The notes: generated from the letters alone by a model not told the origin. Numbered from the stretch's first letter, positions 42,634 through 55,035 are shown. The stretch is 64,000 nucleotides of DNA from Cohnella caldifontis (GCF_029360585.1 NZ_JAQZSJ010000003.1:310001-374000); one strand, 5' to 3'. A program made the numbers and translations.

Positions 42634-43881
42634 ATGAGCCAATTGCATGAGCAAGATCCCGAAATCGTCAAAGCATTGAACCTGGAGTTGGGCCGCCAAC
42701 GCGACAACATCGAGCTGATCGCGTCCGAGAACATCGTCAGCCGCGCCGTCCTGGAAGCGATGGGCACGGTGCTGACGAACAAATACGCCGAAGGCTATCC
42801 GGGCAAACGCTACTACGGCGGCTGCGAATACGTGGACATCGCCGAGGACATCGCGCGCAATCGCGCCAAGGAGCTGTTCGGCGCCGACCACGCCAACGTG
42901 CAGCCGCACTCGGGGGCGCAGGCGAACATGGCCGTGTACTTAGCGGCGCTGCAGCCGGGCGACACCGTGCTGGGGATGAACCTGGCGCACGGCGGCCATT
43001 TGACCCACGGCAGCCCGGTTAACGCTTCGGGCCTGCTGTACAACTTCGTCGCTTACGGCGTGAACGAGCAGACGTTCACCATCGACTACGACGAAGTCCG
43101 CAAAGCGGCGTTCAAGCACCGCCCGCGCATGATCGTGGCCGGCGCGAGCGCGTATCCCCGCATCATCGATTTCGAAGCGATGGGCCAGATCGCCCGCGAC
43201 GTGGGCGCGCTGTTCTTCGTCGACATGGCGCACATCGCGGGGCTGGTCGCGGCCGGCGAGCATCCGAGCCCGGTGCCGCACGCGCATTTCGTCACGACGA
43301 CGACGCACAAGACGCTCCGCGGTCCCCGCGGCGGCATGATCCTGTGCCAGAAGCCGTGGGCCGCGGCGATCGACAAAGCCGTGTTCCCGGGCAGCCAGGG
43401 CGGCCCGCTCATGCACATCATCGCCGCTAAAGCGGTAGCGCTCGGCGAAGCGTTGCAGCCTTCGTTCAAAGATTACGCCAAGAGCGTCGTCGCCAACGCC
43501 AAGGTGCTGTCGGAAGCGCTGCTGGCGGAAGGGCTGAACCTCGTCTCGGGAGGCACGGACAACCACCTGATGCTTGTCGATACCCGCAACCTGAACATCA
43601 CCGGCAAAGACGCCGAGCACGTGCTGGATTCCGTGGCGATCACGGTCAACAAGAACGCGATCCCGTTCGATCCGACGAGCCCGTTCGTCACGAGCGGCAT
43701 CCGCATCGGCACGCCGGCGGTCACGTCCCGCGGCATGGGCGCGGACGCGATGAAGACGATCGCCAAGGTCATCGCCATGACTTTGAAAAATTCGAAGGAC
43801 GAAGCGACGCTGGCCAAAGCGCGCGAGCTTGTCCGCGAGCTGACGGCGCAGTATCCGCTGTATCCGGGCCTGGCGTATTGA
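42634..43881 (+). CDS. glyA: Serine hydroxymethyltransferase
   Basis: A protein of 415 residues, full length. The PLP-binding lysine is in [16 protein letters not shown]; other signatures are [18 protein letters not shown] and [23 protein letters not shown]. It converts serine and tetrahydrofolate to glycine and 5,10-methylenetetrahydrofolate, supplying purine and thymidylate synthesis. Start ATG 42634 follows TGGAGGT. It ends the ZTP-riboswitch operon and is followed by a large terminator. Confidence 0.97.
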   Translation: MSQLHEQDPEIVKALNLELGRQRDNIELIASENIVSRAVLEAMGTVLTNKYAEGYPGKRYYGGCEYVDIAEDIARNRAKELFGADHANVQPHSGAQANMAVYLAALQPGDTVLGMNLAHGGHLTHGSPVNASGLLYNFVAYGVNEQTFTIDYDEVRKAAFKHRPRMIVAGASAYPRIIDFEAMGQIARDVGALFFVDMAHIAGLVAAGEHPSPVPHAHFVTTTTHKTLRGPRGGMILCQKPWAAAIDKAVFPGSQGGPLMHIIAAKAVALGEALQPSFKDYAKSVVANAKVLSEALLAEGLNLVSGGTDNHLMLVDTRNLNITGKDAEHVLDSVAITVNKNAIPFDPTSPFVTSGIRIGTPAVTSRGMGADAMKTIAKVIAMTLKNSKDEATLAKARELVRELTAQYPLYPGLAY

Positions 43882-43955
43882 TCCGTCAGACGAGACGGTT
43901 GCAATGAATGGGAAAACCTCCCCTAAATTTGGGGGGAATCAATGTTAGCGCAAAA

Positions 43956-44028
43956 TAAAAACCTCCCTCTAGAATTCCCGTTTTCGGCCTACAGCCTGAA
44001 ATCGTGGAATTTAGGGGGAGGTTTTTTC
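43956..44028 (+). terminator. Large terminator after glyA
   Basis: AAAACCTCCCTC...TTCC (43958-43977) pairs imperfectly with GGAATTTAGGGGGAGGTTTT (44006-44025), followed by TTTTTCC. A second upstream copy of the 5' arm (AAAACCTCCCCTAAATTT, 43913-43930) could pair with the same 3' arm. Confidence 0.8.
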
Positions 44029-44059
44029 CGTATCTTTGAGGTGAAAGTGTGAATGTTCC

Positions 44060-44490
44060 TTAACTCCGCCCCAACACTGGGTTCTGGCCAGGAGTTAAGA
44101 AAGAAAATTTGTTAACGCCGCCCAAGTGCCAGGTTTTGGCCCGGAGTTATGAAAGAAAATTCCTTAACTCCGCCCCAGCACCGGGTTTTAGCCCGGAGTT
44201 ACGAAAGAAAATTTCTTAACTCCGCCCATGTGCCAGGTTTTGGCCAGGAGTTACGAAAGAAAATTTCTTAACTCCGCCCCAGCACAGGGTTATAGCCCGG
44301 AGTTAAGAAAGAAAATTTCTTAACGTCGCCCATTTGCCAGGTTTTGGTCAGGAGTTAAGAAAGAAAATTTCTTAACTCCGCTCCGACACCGGGTTCCAGC
44401 CAGGAGTTACGAAAGAAAATTTCTTAACTCCGCCCCAGCACCGGATTCTAGCCATGAGTTAAGAAAGATTGTTCCTTAACTCATCCCAAA
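44060..44490. repeat. Tandem array, about 8 units of exactly 52 bp
   Basis: TTAAC motifs that open each unit lie at 44060, 44112, 44164, 44216, 44268, 44320, 44372, 44424 and 44476, always 52 bp apart. Each unit is TTAACTCC...GGAGTTAA, a hairpin with an inner CCGGG-N6-CCCGG in several copies, plus a purine-rich linker AAGAAAGAAAATTT. Inner bases vary between units while length is constant. It lies between the glyA terminator and the 3' end of convergent namA. There is no gene between 43882 and 44711. Confidence 0.95.
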
Positions 44491-44584
44491 TCCCTGCACT
44501 CCGCACTCCCACTAAACGCAGCGTGCATGCCGCGCAACCATTCACTGCATGGAGCATCGGGCAGGGCCCGGGTTCTCCTCGCAA

Positions 44585-44705
44585 ACCTGGACCAACCCTG
44601 GACCAACCCCAGACCAACCCCGGCCGAACCCCGGCCGAACCCCGGCCGAACCCCGGCCGAACCCCGGCCCAACCCCAGACCAACTCCGGCCCATCCCCGG
44701 CCGAA
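44585..44705. repeat. 11-bp tandem repeats downstream of namA
   Basis: About eleven copies of an 11-bp unit (ACCAACCCCGG to CCGAACCCCGG) run up to seven bases from the namA stop codon. The core CCGAACCCCGG occurs four times without change. Confidence 0.88.
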
Positions 44706-44711
44706 TCACCC

Positions 44712-45737
44712 TTACAGATATGCCCGCGTGTACTGCTTTGCCGGCTCGGCCTTGCCGTCCAGCTTGCGCAGGGCGTCGATCGCCCAGTACGGATTGCGCA
44801 GCAAGCTGCGGCCGATGGCGACCAGATCCGCGTCCCCGCTCGCGACGGCGTGCTCGGCCAGCGCCGGGTCGTCCAGCATGCCGACCGACATGACCGGCAC
44901 GCCCAGCTTCTCCTTCACGGCTCGCGCCAGCGGCAGCTGGTAGCCCGGGTAGTTGCCCGGCCGTTTCGGACCGGGCTTCCCGCCTTCGCCGCCGCTCGAT
45001 ACGTCGAACATGTCGACGCCGGCGTCGCGGTAGGCGCGGCACATTTCCAGCGCGTGGTCCAGTCCGTAGCCGCCCTCCATATATTCGATCGCCGAGGTCC
45101 GCATGATCAGGGGCATGTCTGCCGGCAGCACCTTTTTCACCGCCCGAACGATCTCGACGCCGAACTTGGACAATTCCTTGCCGAACTCGTCGTCCCGTTT
45201 GTTGATGCCGGGGGATTGGAACTGATGGATCAAATATCCGTGCGCGCCGTGGAGCTCGATCGTGTCGAAGCCGGCTTCGACCGCCCGGCGGGCGGCGTCG
45301 GCGAATTTCCCGACCATCGCCCAGACTTCGTCGGTCGACATCGCGCGCGGCGTCTTGGCGTTCGGTTCGAACGGCTCGCCGCCCGGTCCGACGGGCACCG
45401 GGGCATCCAGCGCCTTGCGCCCCGCGTGGGCGATCTGCACGCCGGCTTTGGCGCCGTTCCGATGGATCGCGTCTACCAGCCTCCTGTAAGCCGGAACGTG
45501 TTCGTCCGACCAAAGGCCGAGGTCCCGGTTCGAGATACGTCCGTCCGGCTCGACGTCGGTCATTTCCAGAATGATGAGGCCCGTGCCTCCGACCGCGCGG
45601 GACACGTAATGCACGAAATGCCAGTCGTTCGGGATGCCGTCCTCGGCCTCCACGGAATATTGGCACATCGGACTCATGACGATCCGGTTTTTCAGCTCCA
45701 GGCTTTTCAATTGAAACGGTTGCCCTAATGCACTCAT
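44712..45737 (-). CDS. namA: NADPH dehydrogenase, old yellow enzyme family (NamA/YqjM type)
   Basis: A protein of 341 residues with the FMN-binding TIM barrel. Visible signatures are NRIVMSPMCQYSVEAEDG (Cys near the flavin, about residue 25), QIAHAGRKA (about 103-111), ELHGAHGYLIHQFQSP with the His pair of the family, and the C-terminal VAIGRSLLRNPYW. It reduces alpha,beta-unsaturated carbonyls and some nitro compounds using NADPH. Start ATG 45737 follows AGGAGGAGAA. It is convergent with the glyA operon and separated from it by repeats. Confidence 0.92.
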   Translation of the reverse strand: MSALGQPFQLKSLELKNRIVMSPMCQYSVEAEDGIPNDWHFVHYVSRAVGGTGLIILEMTDVEPDGRISNRDLGLWSDEHVPAYRRLVDAIHRNGAKAGVQIAHAGRKALDAPVPVGPGGEPFEPNAKTPRAMSTDEVWAMVGKFADAARRAVEAGFDTIELHGAHGYLIHQFQSPGINKRDDEFGKELSKFGVEIVRAVKKVLPADMPLIMRTSAIEYMEGGYGLDHALEMCRAYRDAGVDMFDVSSGGEGGKPGPKRPGNYPGYQLPLARAVKEKLGVPVMSVGMLDDPALAEHAVASGDADLVAIGRSLLRNPYWAIDALRKLDGKAEPAKQYTRAYL

Positions 45738-46002
45738 GTTTTCTCCTCCTGAACGTAAGGGGTAAGGGGGTCAAACCCGAAAGAATGGTGCCTCCTGATC
45801 GAAAGGAATATGCGGTCCGTCGATTCGGAAGGCGGGGTGGCGCTCAATTCGCGGTCACGAACATAGCAACAGGCTGCGATTTCCATTTTAGCGGATTTGC
45901 ATCCCGAACGGAAACCCGGGCGTCGGTCAACCTCCCTGCCGCGCGGCAATTCGTCGACCTTTCCCCGCTCCCGATCCCGGTTGCGCAACGGTCCGCGGAC
46001 AA

Positions 46003-46011
46003 TGTTATAAT
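46003..46011 (+). promoter_or_regulatory. Extended -10 promoter of upp
   Basis: TGTTATAAT, with a possible TTGCGC -35 at 45981 (19-bp spacer). The rest of the 340-bp namA/upp gap holds no other feature that I can support. Confidence 0.55.
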
Positions 46012-46077
46012 GAGGCAAGCCACACGGACTCATCCGGCCGTCATCCGCCGGATTGGAGAGAGAAAGGGAGGAGAGTC

Positions 46078-46707
46078 ATGGGGCGACTCGTGATTTGCGA
46101 TCACCCGCTGATTCAGCATAAGGTCACGATTATCCGAGACAAAAGCACGAATACGAAGCAATTCCGGGAACTGGTGGACGAAGTGGCGATGCTCATGGCG
46201 TATGAGCTGACCCGCGATCTTCCGCTGGAGGACATCCCGGTCGATACGCCGGTGGCGCGGGCCATGGGCCGCCGCATCGCCGGGAAAACGATGGGCCTGA
46301 TCCCGATCCTGCGGGCGGGGCTCGGCATGGTGGACGGCGTCCTGCAAATTCTGCCCTCCGCCAAGGTCGGCCATATCGGCCTTTACCGGGACCATGAGAC
46401 GCTGCAGCCCGTCGAGTATTACATCAGCCTGCCATCGGACGTGACCGAGCGCGAGCTGATCGTGATCGATCCGATGCTCGCCACGGGCGGTTCCGCCTGC
46501 GCGGCCATCGACATGCTGAAACGGAAAGGCTGCCGGCCGACGAAGCTGATGTGCCTCATCGCGGCGCCGGAAGGCGTTAAGGCGGTGCAGGAGCGCCATC
46601 CGGACGTGGACATCTACCTGGCCGCGCTCGACGAAAGGCTGAACGAGCACGGATACATCGTCCCCGGCCTCGGCGACGCGGGCGACCGGCTGTACGGAAC
46701 GGACTGA
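46078..46707 (+). CDS. upp: Uracil phosphoribosyltransferase
   Basis: A protein of 209 residues. ATG 46078 follows AAAGGGAGGAG. The PRPP-binding loop is [16 protein letters not shown] (about 129-144), and the uracil-binding C-terminus reads [17 protein letters not shown]. It salvages uracil to UMP. In B. subtilis upp likewise follows glyA and precedes atp. No RNA-binding attenuator (PyrR-type) was recognised upstream. Confidence 0.97.
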   Translation: MGRLVICDHPLIQHKVTIIRDKSTNTKQFRELVDEVAMLMAYELTRDLPLEDIPVDTPVARAMGRRIAGKTMGLIPILRAGLGMVDGVLQILPSAKVGHIGLYRDHETLQPVEYYISLPSDVTERELIVIDPMLATGGSACAAIDMLKRKGCRPTKLMCLIAAPEGVKAVQERHPDVDIYLAALDERLNEHGYIVPGLGDAGDRLYGTD

Positions 46708-46754
46708 CGTACGTACGGATTCCCCTCGTACATAACCGAAGGAGAGAATAGCGT

Positions 46755-47894
46755 TTGAGCAAAATCAAGGTCATGACCGTTTTCGGCACGCGGCCGGAAG
46801 CCGTGAAGATGGCTCCGCTCGTGCTTGAGCTCAAGAAGCATTCCGAACGAATCGAAACGATCGTCTGCGTGACCGCGCAGCACCGCCAGATGCTGGACCA
46901 GGTGCTGCAATTTTTCCGTATCGAGCCGGATTACGACCTCAACGTCATGAAGGACCGGCAGACGCTGACCGAAACGACGCTCCGCGTCATCGGCGGGATC
47001 GAGCCCGTGCTGGCGGAGGCGAAACCCGACATCGTGCTCGTGCACGGGGACACGCAGACGACGTTCCTGGCGAGCTACGCGGCGTTCCTGCAGCAGATCC
47101 AGGTCGGCCACGTGGAGGCGGGGCTGCGCACCTGGAACAAAATGTCCCCTTATCCCGAGGAAATGAACCGGCAGCTGGCGGGCGTGCTGTCCGACATCCA
47201 TTTCGCTCCGACGGAATGGTCGGCGGGCAACCTGCTGAAGGAGAATAAACCGGCGGACCGCGTCTACGTTACGGGCAACACGGCGACAGACGTTTTCCGG
47301 TACACCGTGGATCCCGGGTTCCGCCACCCCGTGCTCGACTGGGCGAAGGGCAAGCGGCTGATCCTGATGACCGCCCACCGGCGCGAAGCGATCGGGGAGC
47401 CTCACCGGAATATTTTCCGCGCCGTGAAACGGATCGCGGACGAATCCGAGGACGTCGCCGTCGTCTACGCCGTCCACCCGAACCCGGCGGTTCGGGAGCC
47501 GGCTCACGAAATCCTCGGCGGGCACCCGCGCATCAAGCTGATCGAGCCGCTCGACGTGTTCGAATTCCACAACTTCTACCCGCATACCCATTTGATCCTG
47601 ACGGATTCGGGCGGCTTGCAGGAAGAAGCGCCCTCTTTCGGCGTTCCGACGCTGGTCCTGCGGGATACGACCGAGCGGCCGGAAGGCATCGAAGCCGGCA
47701 CGCTGGAGCTCGTCGGAACGGACGAGCGGCGGGTGTACGAGCGGGCGAAGGCGCTGCTGACGGACAAAGCTTTGTACGACCGGATGAGCCATGCTGCGAA
47801 TCCCTATGGGGACGGTCAGGCGTCCGAAAGGATCGTGCAAGCGATCCTGCACCGCTTCGGCCAGGCGGATCGGCCGGCGCCGTTTCGAACTTAA
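46755..47894 (+). CDS. wecB: UDP-N-acetylglucosamine 2-epimerase (non-hydrolysing)
   Basis: A protein of 379 residues starting at TTG 46755 after GGAGAGAA. The N-terminal nucleotide-fold motif TVFGTRPEAVKMAPLV, then VHGDTQTTF, HVEAGLRTWNKMSPYPEE and the UDP-binding TDSGGLQEEAPSFGVPTLVLRDTTERPE are all present. It makes UDP-ManNAc for teichoic acid linkage units or other wall polymers, including pyruvylated wall polymer that SLH proteins bind. MnaA is the common Bacillus name. It is 47 bp behind upp, so probably co-transcribed. Confidence 0.94.
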   Translation: MSKIKVMTVFGTRPEAVKMAPLVLELKKHSERIETIVCVTAQHRQMLDQVLQFFRIEPDYDLNVMKDRQTLTETTLRVIGGIEPVLAEAKPDIVLVHGDTQTTFLASYAAFLQQIQVGHVEAGLRTWNKMSPYPEEMNRQLAGVLSDIHFAPTEWSAGNLLKENKPADRVYVTGNTATDVFRYTVDPGFRHPVLDWAKGKRLILMTAHRREAIGEPHRNIFRAVKRIADESEDVAVVYAVHPNPAVREPAHEILGGHPRIKLIEPLDVFEFHNFYPHTHLILTDSGGLQEEAPSFGVPTLVLRDTTERPEGIEAGTLELVGTDERRVYERAKALLTDKALYDRMSHAANPYGDGQASERIVQAILHRFGQADRPAPFRT

Positions 47895-47938
47895 CGGGGA
47901 GCGGCATCGCGGGGAGCATGGTCCCCGCCTCCCGGGGT

Positions 47939-47996
47939 ATACAGCATACCGTTCAACTGTACGCCTCAGGGCATACAGCATACAGTCGAACTGTAT
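47939..47996. repeat. Short direct repeat between wecB and atpZ
   Basis: ATACAGCATAC occurs at 47939 and 47973 (34 bp apart); each copy is followed by an AACTGTA block. It lies in a 290-bp gap together with the atp promoter. Confidence 0.6.
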
Positions 47997-48076
47997 GGTT
48001 CGAAAAACCCGGGAAGCATTGATTTTACGCGATTTTCGGGCCTGACCGTTCACACAATGTTTGAATTTCGTTTCAT

Positions 48077-48106
48077 TGACAAAGCCGATAGCCGAACGAT
48101 ACAATT
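48077..48106 (+). promoter_or_regulatory. Promoter of the atp operon
   Basis: TTGACA at 48077-48082, an 18-bp spacer, TACAAT at 48101-48106. The leader then holds a purine/pyrimidine hairpin (AAGAAAG/CTTTCTT, 48119-48152). Confidence 0.75.
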
Positions 48107-48184
48107 AAACGTGGAATGGAAGAAAGAAAGGGCTTTCTCCGCGCTTTCTTTCCTGCCACAAAGCGTCAAAGGGGCGACGTATCC

Positions 48185-48433
48185 ATGGCGGATTCTCCGC
48201 GCAAGCCCGATCTGCCTCCCGACGACAATCCATGGCGAGCCGCCGGCCTGGTCACGGCGATCGGCGCGGAATTGGCCGTCTGCGTGGGGCTGGGGTGGTG
48301 GCTGGGAACCGTATACGACAACCGGAACGGCACCCGTTACGGGTACTTGGCCGGGCTGATCGTGGGACTGGTTGCCGGAATCGGGTCGGCTGTCGGGTTG
48401 GTCCGGAAATATTCGGGAGCTGGGAAGCATTGA
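48185..48433 (+). CDS. AtpZ/AtpI family protein
   Basis: A protein of 82 residues. ATG 48185 is chosen after AAAGGGG; the frame is open to 48116 without a ribosome site. Two membrane segments (about 23-43, LVTAIGAELAVCVGLGWWLG; and about 55-75, YLAGLIVGLVAGIGSAVGLV) flank a short loop with Asn/Arg/Gly. Members are encoded at the head of atp operons and are proposed to help ATP synthase assembly or Mg2+ handling. It overlaps atpI by one base. Confidence 0.85.
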   Translation: MADSPRKPDLPPDDNPWRAAGLVTAIGAELAVCVGLGWWLGTVYDNRNGTRYGYLAGLIVGLVAGIGSAVGLVRKYSGAGKH

Positions 48434-48846
48434 TGGATGACGATTTGCCGTCTTTGATGCGCAAGATTGTCCGTACCGTGTTCTTTTTTTTGTCTTTGGG
48501 CTGCATAGGCTGGGCCGTCTGGCCCGACTGGAAGCCCGTTTTCGGCGGTTATCTGATCGGCGCGGCCGGAAGCCTGCTGTTCACGTGGCATCTGGCCTGG
48601 AAGACCGCGAGGATCGCCGCGATGGCCGCAGGCGGCCATCGCAGCCGTTCCGGCTTCGGCTTCCTGTCCCGCGCGGCGATCGCGCTGCTGGCTGCGGTCA
48701 TCTCCGTGCGGACGCTGCATTTCAGCGCGCCGGCGACGGTCGCGGGATTATTTACCGCGCCGTTGGCAACACTCGTACTGGGATTTATCGCCAGCCGCCG
48801 GCGCGCCGGCGGACACTCCGACGATGAAAGGGGTGAAAAGAACTAG
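48433..48846 (+). CDS. atpI: ATP synthase protein I
   Basis: A protein of 137 residues starting at ATG 48433, sharing one base with the preceding stop. Four hydrophobic segments (FFFLSLGCIGWAVWP, GGYLIGAAGSLLFTW, AIALLAAVISV, LFTAPLATLVLGFIA). AtpI acts in assembly of the c-ring and is not essential in most bacteria. Sequence conservation in this family is low; position and topology carry the call. Confidence 0.85.
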   Translation: MDDDLPSLMRKIVRTVFFFLSLGCIGWAVWPDWKPVFGGYLIGAAGSLLFTWHLAWKTARIAAMAAGGHRSRSGFGFLSRAAIALLAAVISVRTLHFSAPATVAGLFTAPLATLVLGFIASRRRAGGHSDDERGEKN

Positions 48847-48847
48847 C

Positions 48848-49612
48848 ATGGAACATTTGGCGCCAACTCTTGATCTTGGCGGATTCAGGCTCGATCTGTC
48901 GGCACTGTTCATGATCGTGCTCAGCAGCCTGATCGTGTTCATTCTCGCCCGGATCTGCGTCCGCAACCTGTCGGTCGAAAAACCCGGCAAAATGCAGAAC
49001 TTCCTGGAGTGGGTCGTCGAGTTCGTGCAAAGCATCATCGGCATGGCGACCGACTACAAACGCGGCAAAATCTATCTCGGTCTCGGACTTACGCTCATCA
49101 TGTACATTTTCGTGAGCAACATGCTTGGGCTGCCGTTCGGCATCGTGACCGAGCCGGCTCACGGCGCGCACACGGCCACGTTCCTCGGAATGGAGCTTTC
49201 CGTGCCGAAAAACACGGAGCACGTGTCCTGGTCCTGGTGGAAATCGCCGACGGCCGACGCGGCGATGACGATGGCCTTGTCGCTGACCGTCATCGTGCTG
49301 TCCCACATCCAAGGCGTGCGTCTGAACCGCAAGCATTATCTCAAGCACTATTTCGAGCCGTGGCCGTTTTTCTTCCCGATCAACATCATCGAGACGGTGG
49401 CGAAACCGCTGACGCTCGGCCTCCGGCTTTACGGCAACATTTACGCCGGGGAAGTCATGATCGGGGTCATCATGGGCATGAGTTGGATCGGCATCCCGGC
49501 GCTGCTCGTATGGCAAGGATTCAGTATTTTCGTCGGCGCCATCCAGGCGTTCGTCTTCACGATGCTGACGATGGTATACATCGGACAAGCGAGCATTCAC
49601 GAAGAACACTAA
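48848..49612 (+). CDS. atpB: ATP synthase subunit a
   Basis: A protein of 254 residues starting at ATG 48848 after AAAGGGGTG. The proton-channel helix with the essential arginine is visible (PLTLGLRLYGNIYAGEVMIGV). It forms the stator half-channels of Fo against the c-ring. Length and the C-terminal IQAFVFTMLTMVYIGQA match Bacillales subunits. Confidence 0.96.
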   Translation: MEHLAPTLDLGGFRLDLSALFMIVLSSLIVFILARICVRNLSVEKPGKMQNFLEWVVEFVQSIIGMATDYKRGKIYLGLGLTLIMYIFVSNMLGLPFGIVTEPAHGAHTATFLGMELSVPKNTEHVSWSWWKSPTADAAMTMALSLTVIVLSHIQGVRLNRKHYLKHYFEPWPFFFPINIIETVAKPLTLGLRLYGNIYAGEVMIGVIMGMSWIGIPALLVWQGFSIFVGAIQAFVFTMLTMVYIGQASIHEEH

Positions 49613-49623
49613 GCGTTACTTAA

Positions 49624-49884
<261 letters not shown>

Positions 49885-49989
49885 GGCAACGGATAAGGAA
49901 ACAGGCGGGGAGAGCCTTAGCCTCCGCGCCTTCCTTTTGACAGAATGGCCGTAACGGAAATGAAGTCGTGAGAAGGGAGTGAACGATCG

Positions 49990-50475
49990 GTGAATTTCGT
50001 ATGGGAAAATTTCGTCATCCAGCTCGTCGCGTTCTTGATCCTGTTCTTGCTCCTTCAGCGCTTTGCATTTAAGCCGCTGTTCGGCATCATGGAGAAACGC
50101 CGTCAATCGGTGCTGGAGCAAATGGAAAACGCCCAGAAAAACCGCGACGAAGCGAACAAGTTCATTGAAGAGCAGAAGCAGGCGCTTCAGCAAGCCCGCA
50201 AGGAAGCTTACGATATTATCGAGCAGGCCAAGTCGACCGGCTCGAAGCAAGCGGACGCCATCATCGAGGCGGCCCGCGGCGAAGCCTCCCGTCTGAAGGA
50301 AGAAGCGCTCCGCGATATCGAGAACGAGAAGAACAAAGCCGTGGCGGCTTTGAGAGCCCAAGTCAGCGGCCTGTCCGTTCTGATCGCGTCCAAGATCATC
50401 GAGAAGCAAGTCGATGAGCAAACCCAGCAGCAGCTGGTCGAACAATATCTCCAAGAGGTAGGGAACAAGTCATGA
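49990..50475 (+). CDS. atpF: ATP synthase subunit b
   Basis: A protein of 161 residues starting at GTG 49990 after AGAAGGGAG. One N-terminal membrane helix (FVIQLVAFLILFLLLQRF) and a long charged coiled coil that forms the peripheral stalk. It overlaps atpH by four bases (ATGA). Confidence 0.95.
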   Translation: MNFVWENFVIQLVAFLILFLLLQRFAFKPLFGIMEKRRQSVLEQMENAQKNRDEANKFIEEQKQALQQARKEAYDIIEQAKSTGSKQADAIIEAARGEASRLKEEALRDIENEKNKAVAALRAQVSGLSVLIASKIIEKQVDEQTQQQLVEQYLQEVGNKS

Positions 50476-51017
50476 GCCGCGGAACGGTCGCAGCGAAACG
50501 CTATGCCAAGGCGCTGTTCCAGCTCGCGCAGGATCAGGGGCTCTCGGCGGAAACCGAAAGCCAACTCGCGGCTCTCGTGACCGCGGCCGAAGGGGATCCC
50601 GAAATCCGGGCGTTCCTGGCGGCTCCCGGCATTACCACGGAGAACAAGGTCAAGGCGATTCGCGCCGCATTCGGCGATCAAGCCTCGCCGATCGTGCTCA
50701 ATACGATCAGCCTGCTGATCGAGCGGGGGCGCCAAGGCGAACTGGCCGCCCTGCTGGAAGCGTACCGCAAGGTATCCGGCAGCGCGCTGGGGCGTACGGA
50801 CGCTCTCGTGACGTCGGCGAAACCTTTGAGCGAAGATGAGCAGAACAAGCTCGCGTCCCGGTTCGGGGCGCTGATCGGCAAAACCGTGCGCGTGGAAAAC
50901 GCAGTCGATCCGGCCCTTCTGGGCGGGCTGACCGTGCGCATCGGGGACACCTTGTACGACGGAAGCCTGCGCGGCAAGCTGGATCGGCTTTCCAAACAAT
51001 TGCAAACGTCCGTGTAA
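50472..51017 (+). CDS. atpH: ATP synthase subunit delta
   Basis: A protein of 181 residues. The N-terminal helical bundle (VAAKRYAKALFQLAQDQG) and the C-terminal signature VDPALLGGLTVRIGDTLYDGSLRGKLDRL are typical. It links the peripheral stalk to the top of F1. It is coupled to atpF by a four-base overlap. Confidence 0.96.
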   Translation: MSRGTVAAKRYAKALFQLAQDQGLSAETESQLAALVTAAEGDPEIRAFLAAPGITTENKVKAIRAAFGDQASPIVLNTISLLIERGRQGELAALLEAYRKVSGSALGRTDALVTSAKPLSEDEQNKLASRFGALIGKTVRVENAVDPALLGGLTVRIGDTLYDGSLRGKLDRLSKQLQTSV

Positions 51018-51085
51018 CATATCAACGGCAACCGGGCGCGGAAGAATGCCGCAAACGCCGGTTGTTTCGTAGGAAACAGGGGTGA

Positions 51086-52606
<1,521 letters not shown>

Positions 52607-52674
52607 AGACGCGATCAAGCTGGAGCCGGGACGTCCTCTGAGGGGCGGACCGGCAATAAGGTGGTGAATTTGGA

Positions 52675-53547
52675 TTGGCTAAAGGCATGCGCGAAATCAA
52701 GCGTCAGATCAAAAGCAAGCAGAACATGAAGCAGATCACCCGGGCGATGGAAATGGTGTCGGCGGCTAAGCTGAAGCGCGCGCAGAACGCCGCGGTCGCT
52801 TCCCGGCCTTATGCCGACAAGCTCCGCGAGGTCGTGTTCAGCATCGCTTCCGGCTCCGGCAGCGTGAAGCATCCGATGCTGCAGACGCGGGAAGTCAAAC
52901 GCACGGCCTATCTGGTCATCACGTCCGACCGCGGGCTCGCCGGCGGTTTGAACAGCAACCTGCTGCGGAAGCTGCTGGTCGAGATCCGGGCGAAGCACAG
53001 CTCGCCGGAACAATACGGCGTGTTCGTCATCGGCCGCAAAGGCCGCGATTTCCTGGCCAGACGGAACATTCCGATCGTAAGCGAAGTGACCGGCATGTCG
53101 GATACCCCGACGTTCGCGGACGTGAAGCCGATCGCATCGGCCGCCGTCCAAGGATTCGAGGACGGGAAGTACGACGAGCTGATTTTGGTTTACAACGAGT
53201 TCCGCAACGCCATCTCGCAGATCCCGACGCTGAAGAAGCTGCTCCCGCTCGACGCGAGCGAGTTCGGACAAGAGGCGCAAGGGCCGAAGGCGGACTACGA
53301 ATACGAACCGTCGGCGGAAGAAGTGCTGCAGGTGCTGCTGCCGAAGTACGCGGAAACGCTGATTTACAGCGCGCTTCTCGACAACAAAGCCAGCGAGCAC
53401 GGTTCCCGGATGACCGCGATGGGCAACGCCACGAAGAACGCGACGAAGATGATCCAGGAGCTCACGCTGACGTTCAACCGCGCCCGCCAGGCGGCGATCA
53501 CGCAGGAAATCGCGGAAATCGTCGGCGGCGCGAACGCGCAGGCGTAA
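52675..53547 (+). CDS. atpG: ATP synthase subunit gamma
   Basis: A protein of 290 residues starting at TTG 52675. N-terminal KGMREIKRQIKSKQNMKQIT and C-terminal MGNATKNATKMIQELTLTFNRARQAAITQE form the antiparallel coiled coil of the central rotor. The middle (LVITSDRGLAGGLNSN) is the usual Rossmann-like domain. The ribosome site (GGTGGT) is weaker than those of the neighbours. Confidence 0.96.
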   Translation: MAKGMREIKRQIKSKQNMKQITRAMEMVSAAKLKRAQNAAVASRPYADKLREVVFSIASGSGSVKHPMLQTREVKRTAYLVITSDRGLAGGLNSNLLRKLLVEIRAKHSSPEQYGVFVIGRKGRDFLARRNIPIVSEVTGMSDTPTFADVKPIASAAVQGFEDGKYDELILVYNEFRNAISQIPTLKKLLPLDASEFGQEAQGPKADYEYEPSAEEVLQVLLPKYAETLIYSALLDNKASEHGSRMTAMGNATKNATKMIQELTLTFNRARQAAITQEIAEIVGGANAQA

Positions 53548-55008
<1,461 letters not shown>

Positions 55009-55035
55009 TCCGCTGCGAGCCCGGGAGGAATCGAA

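Noticed and set aside
44469-45728. Plus-strand frame covering the 11-bp repeats and namA
   Set aside because: It is antisense to a clear old yellow enzyme gene, and its repeated N-terminal Pro/Asn/Thr composition comes from the repeat array.
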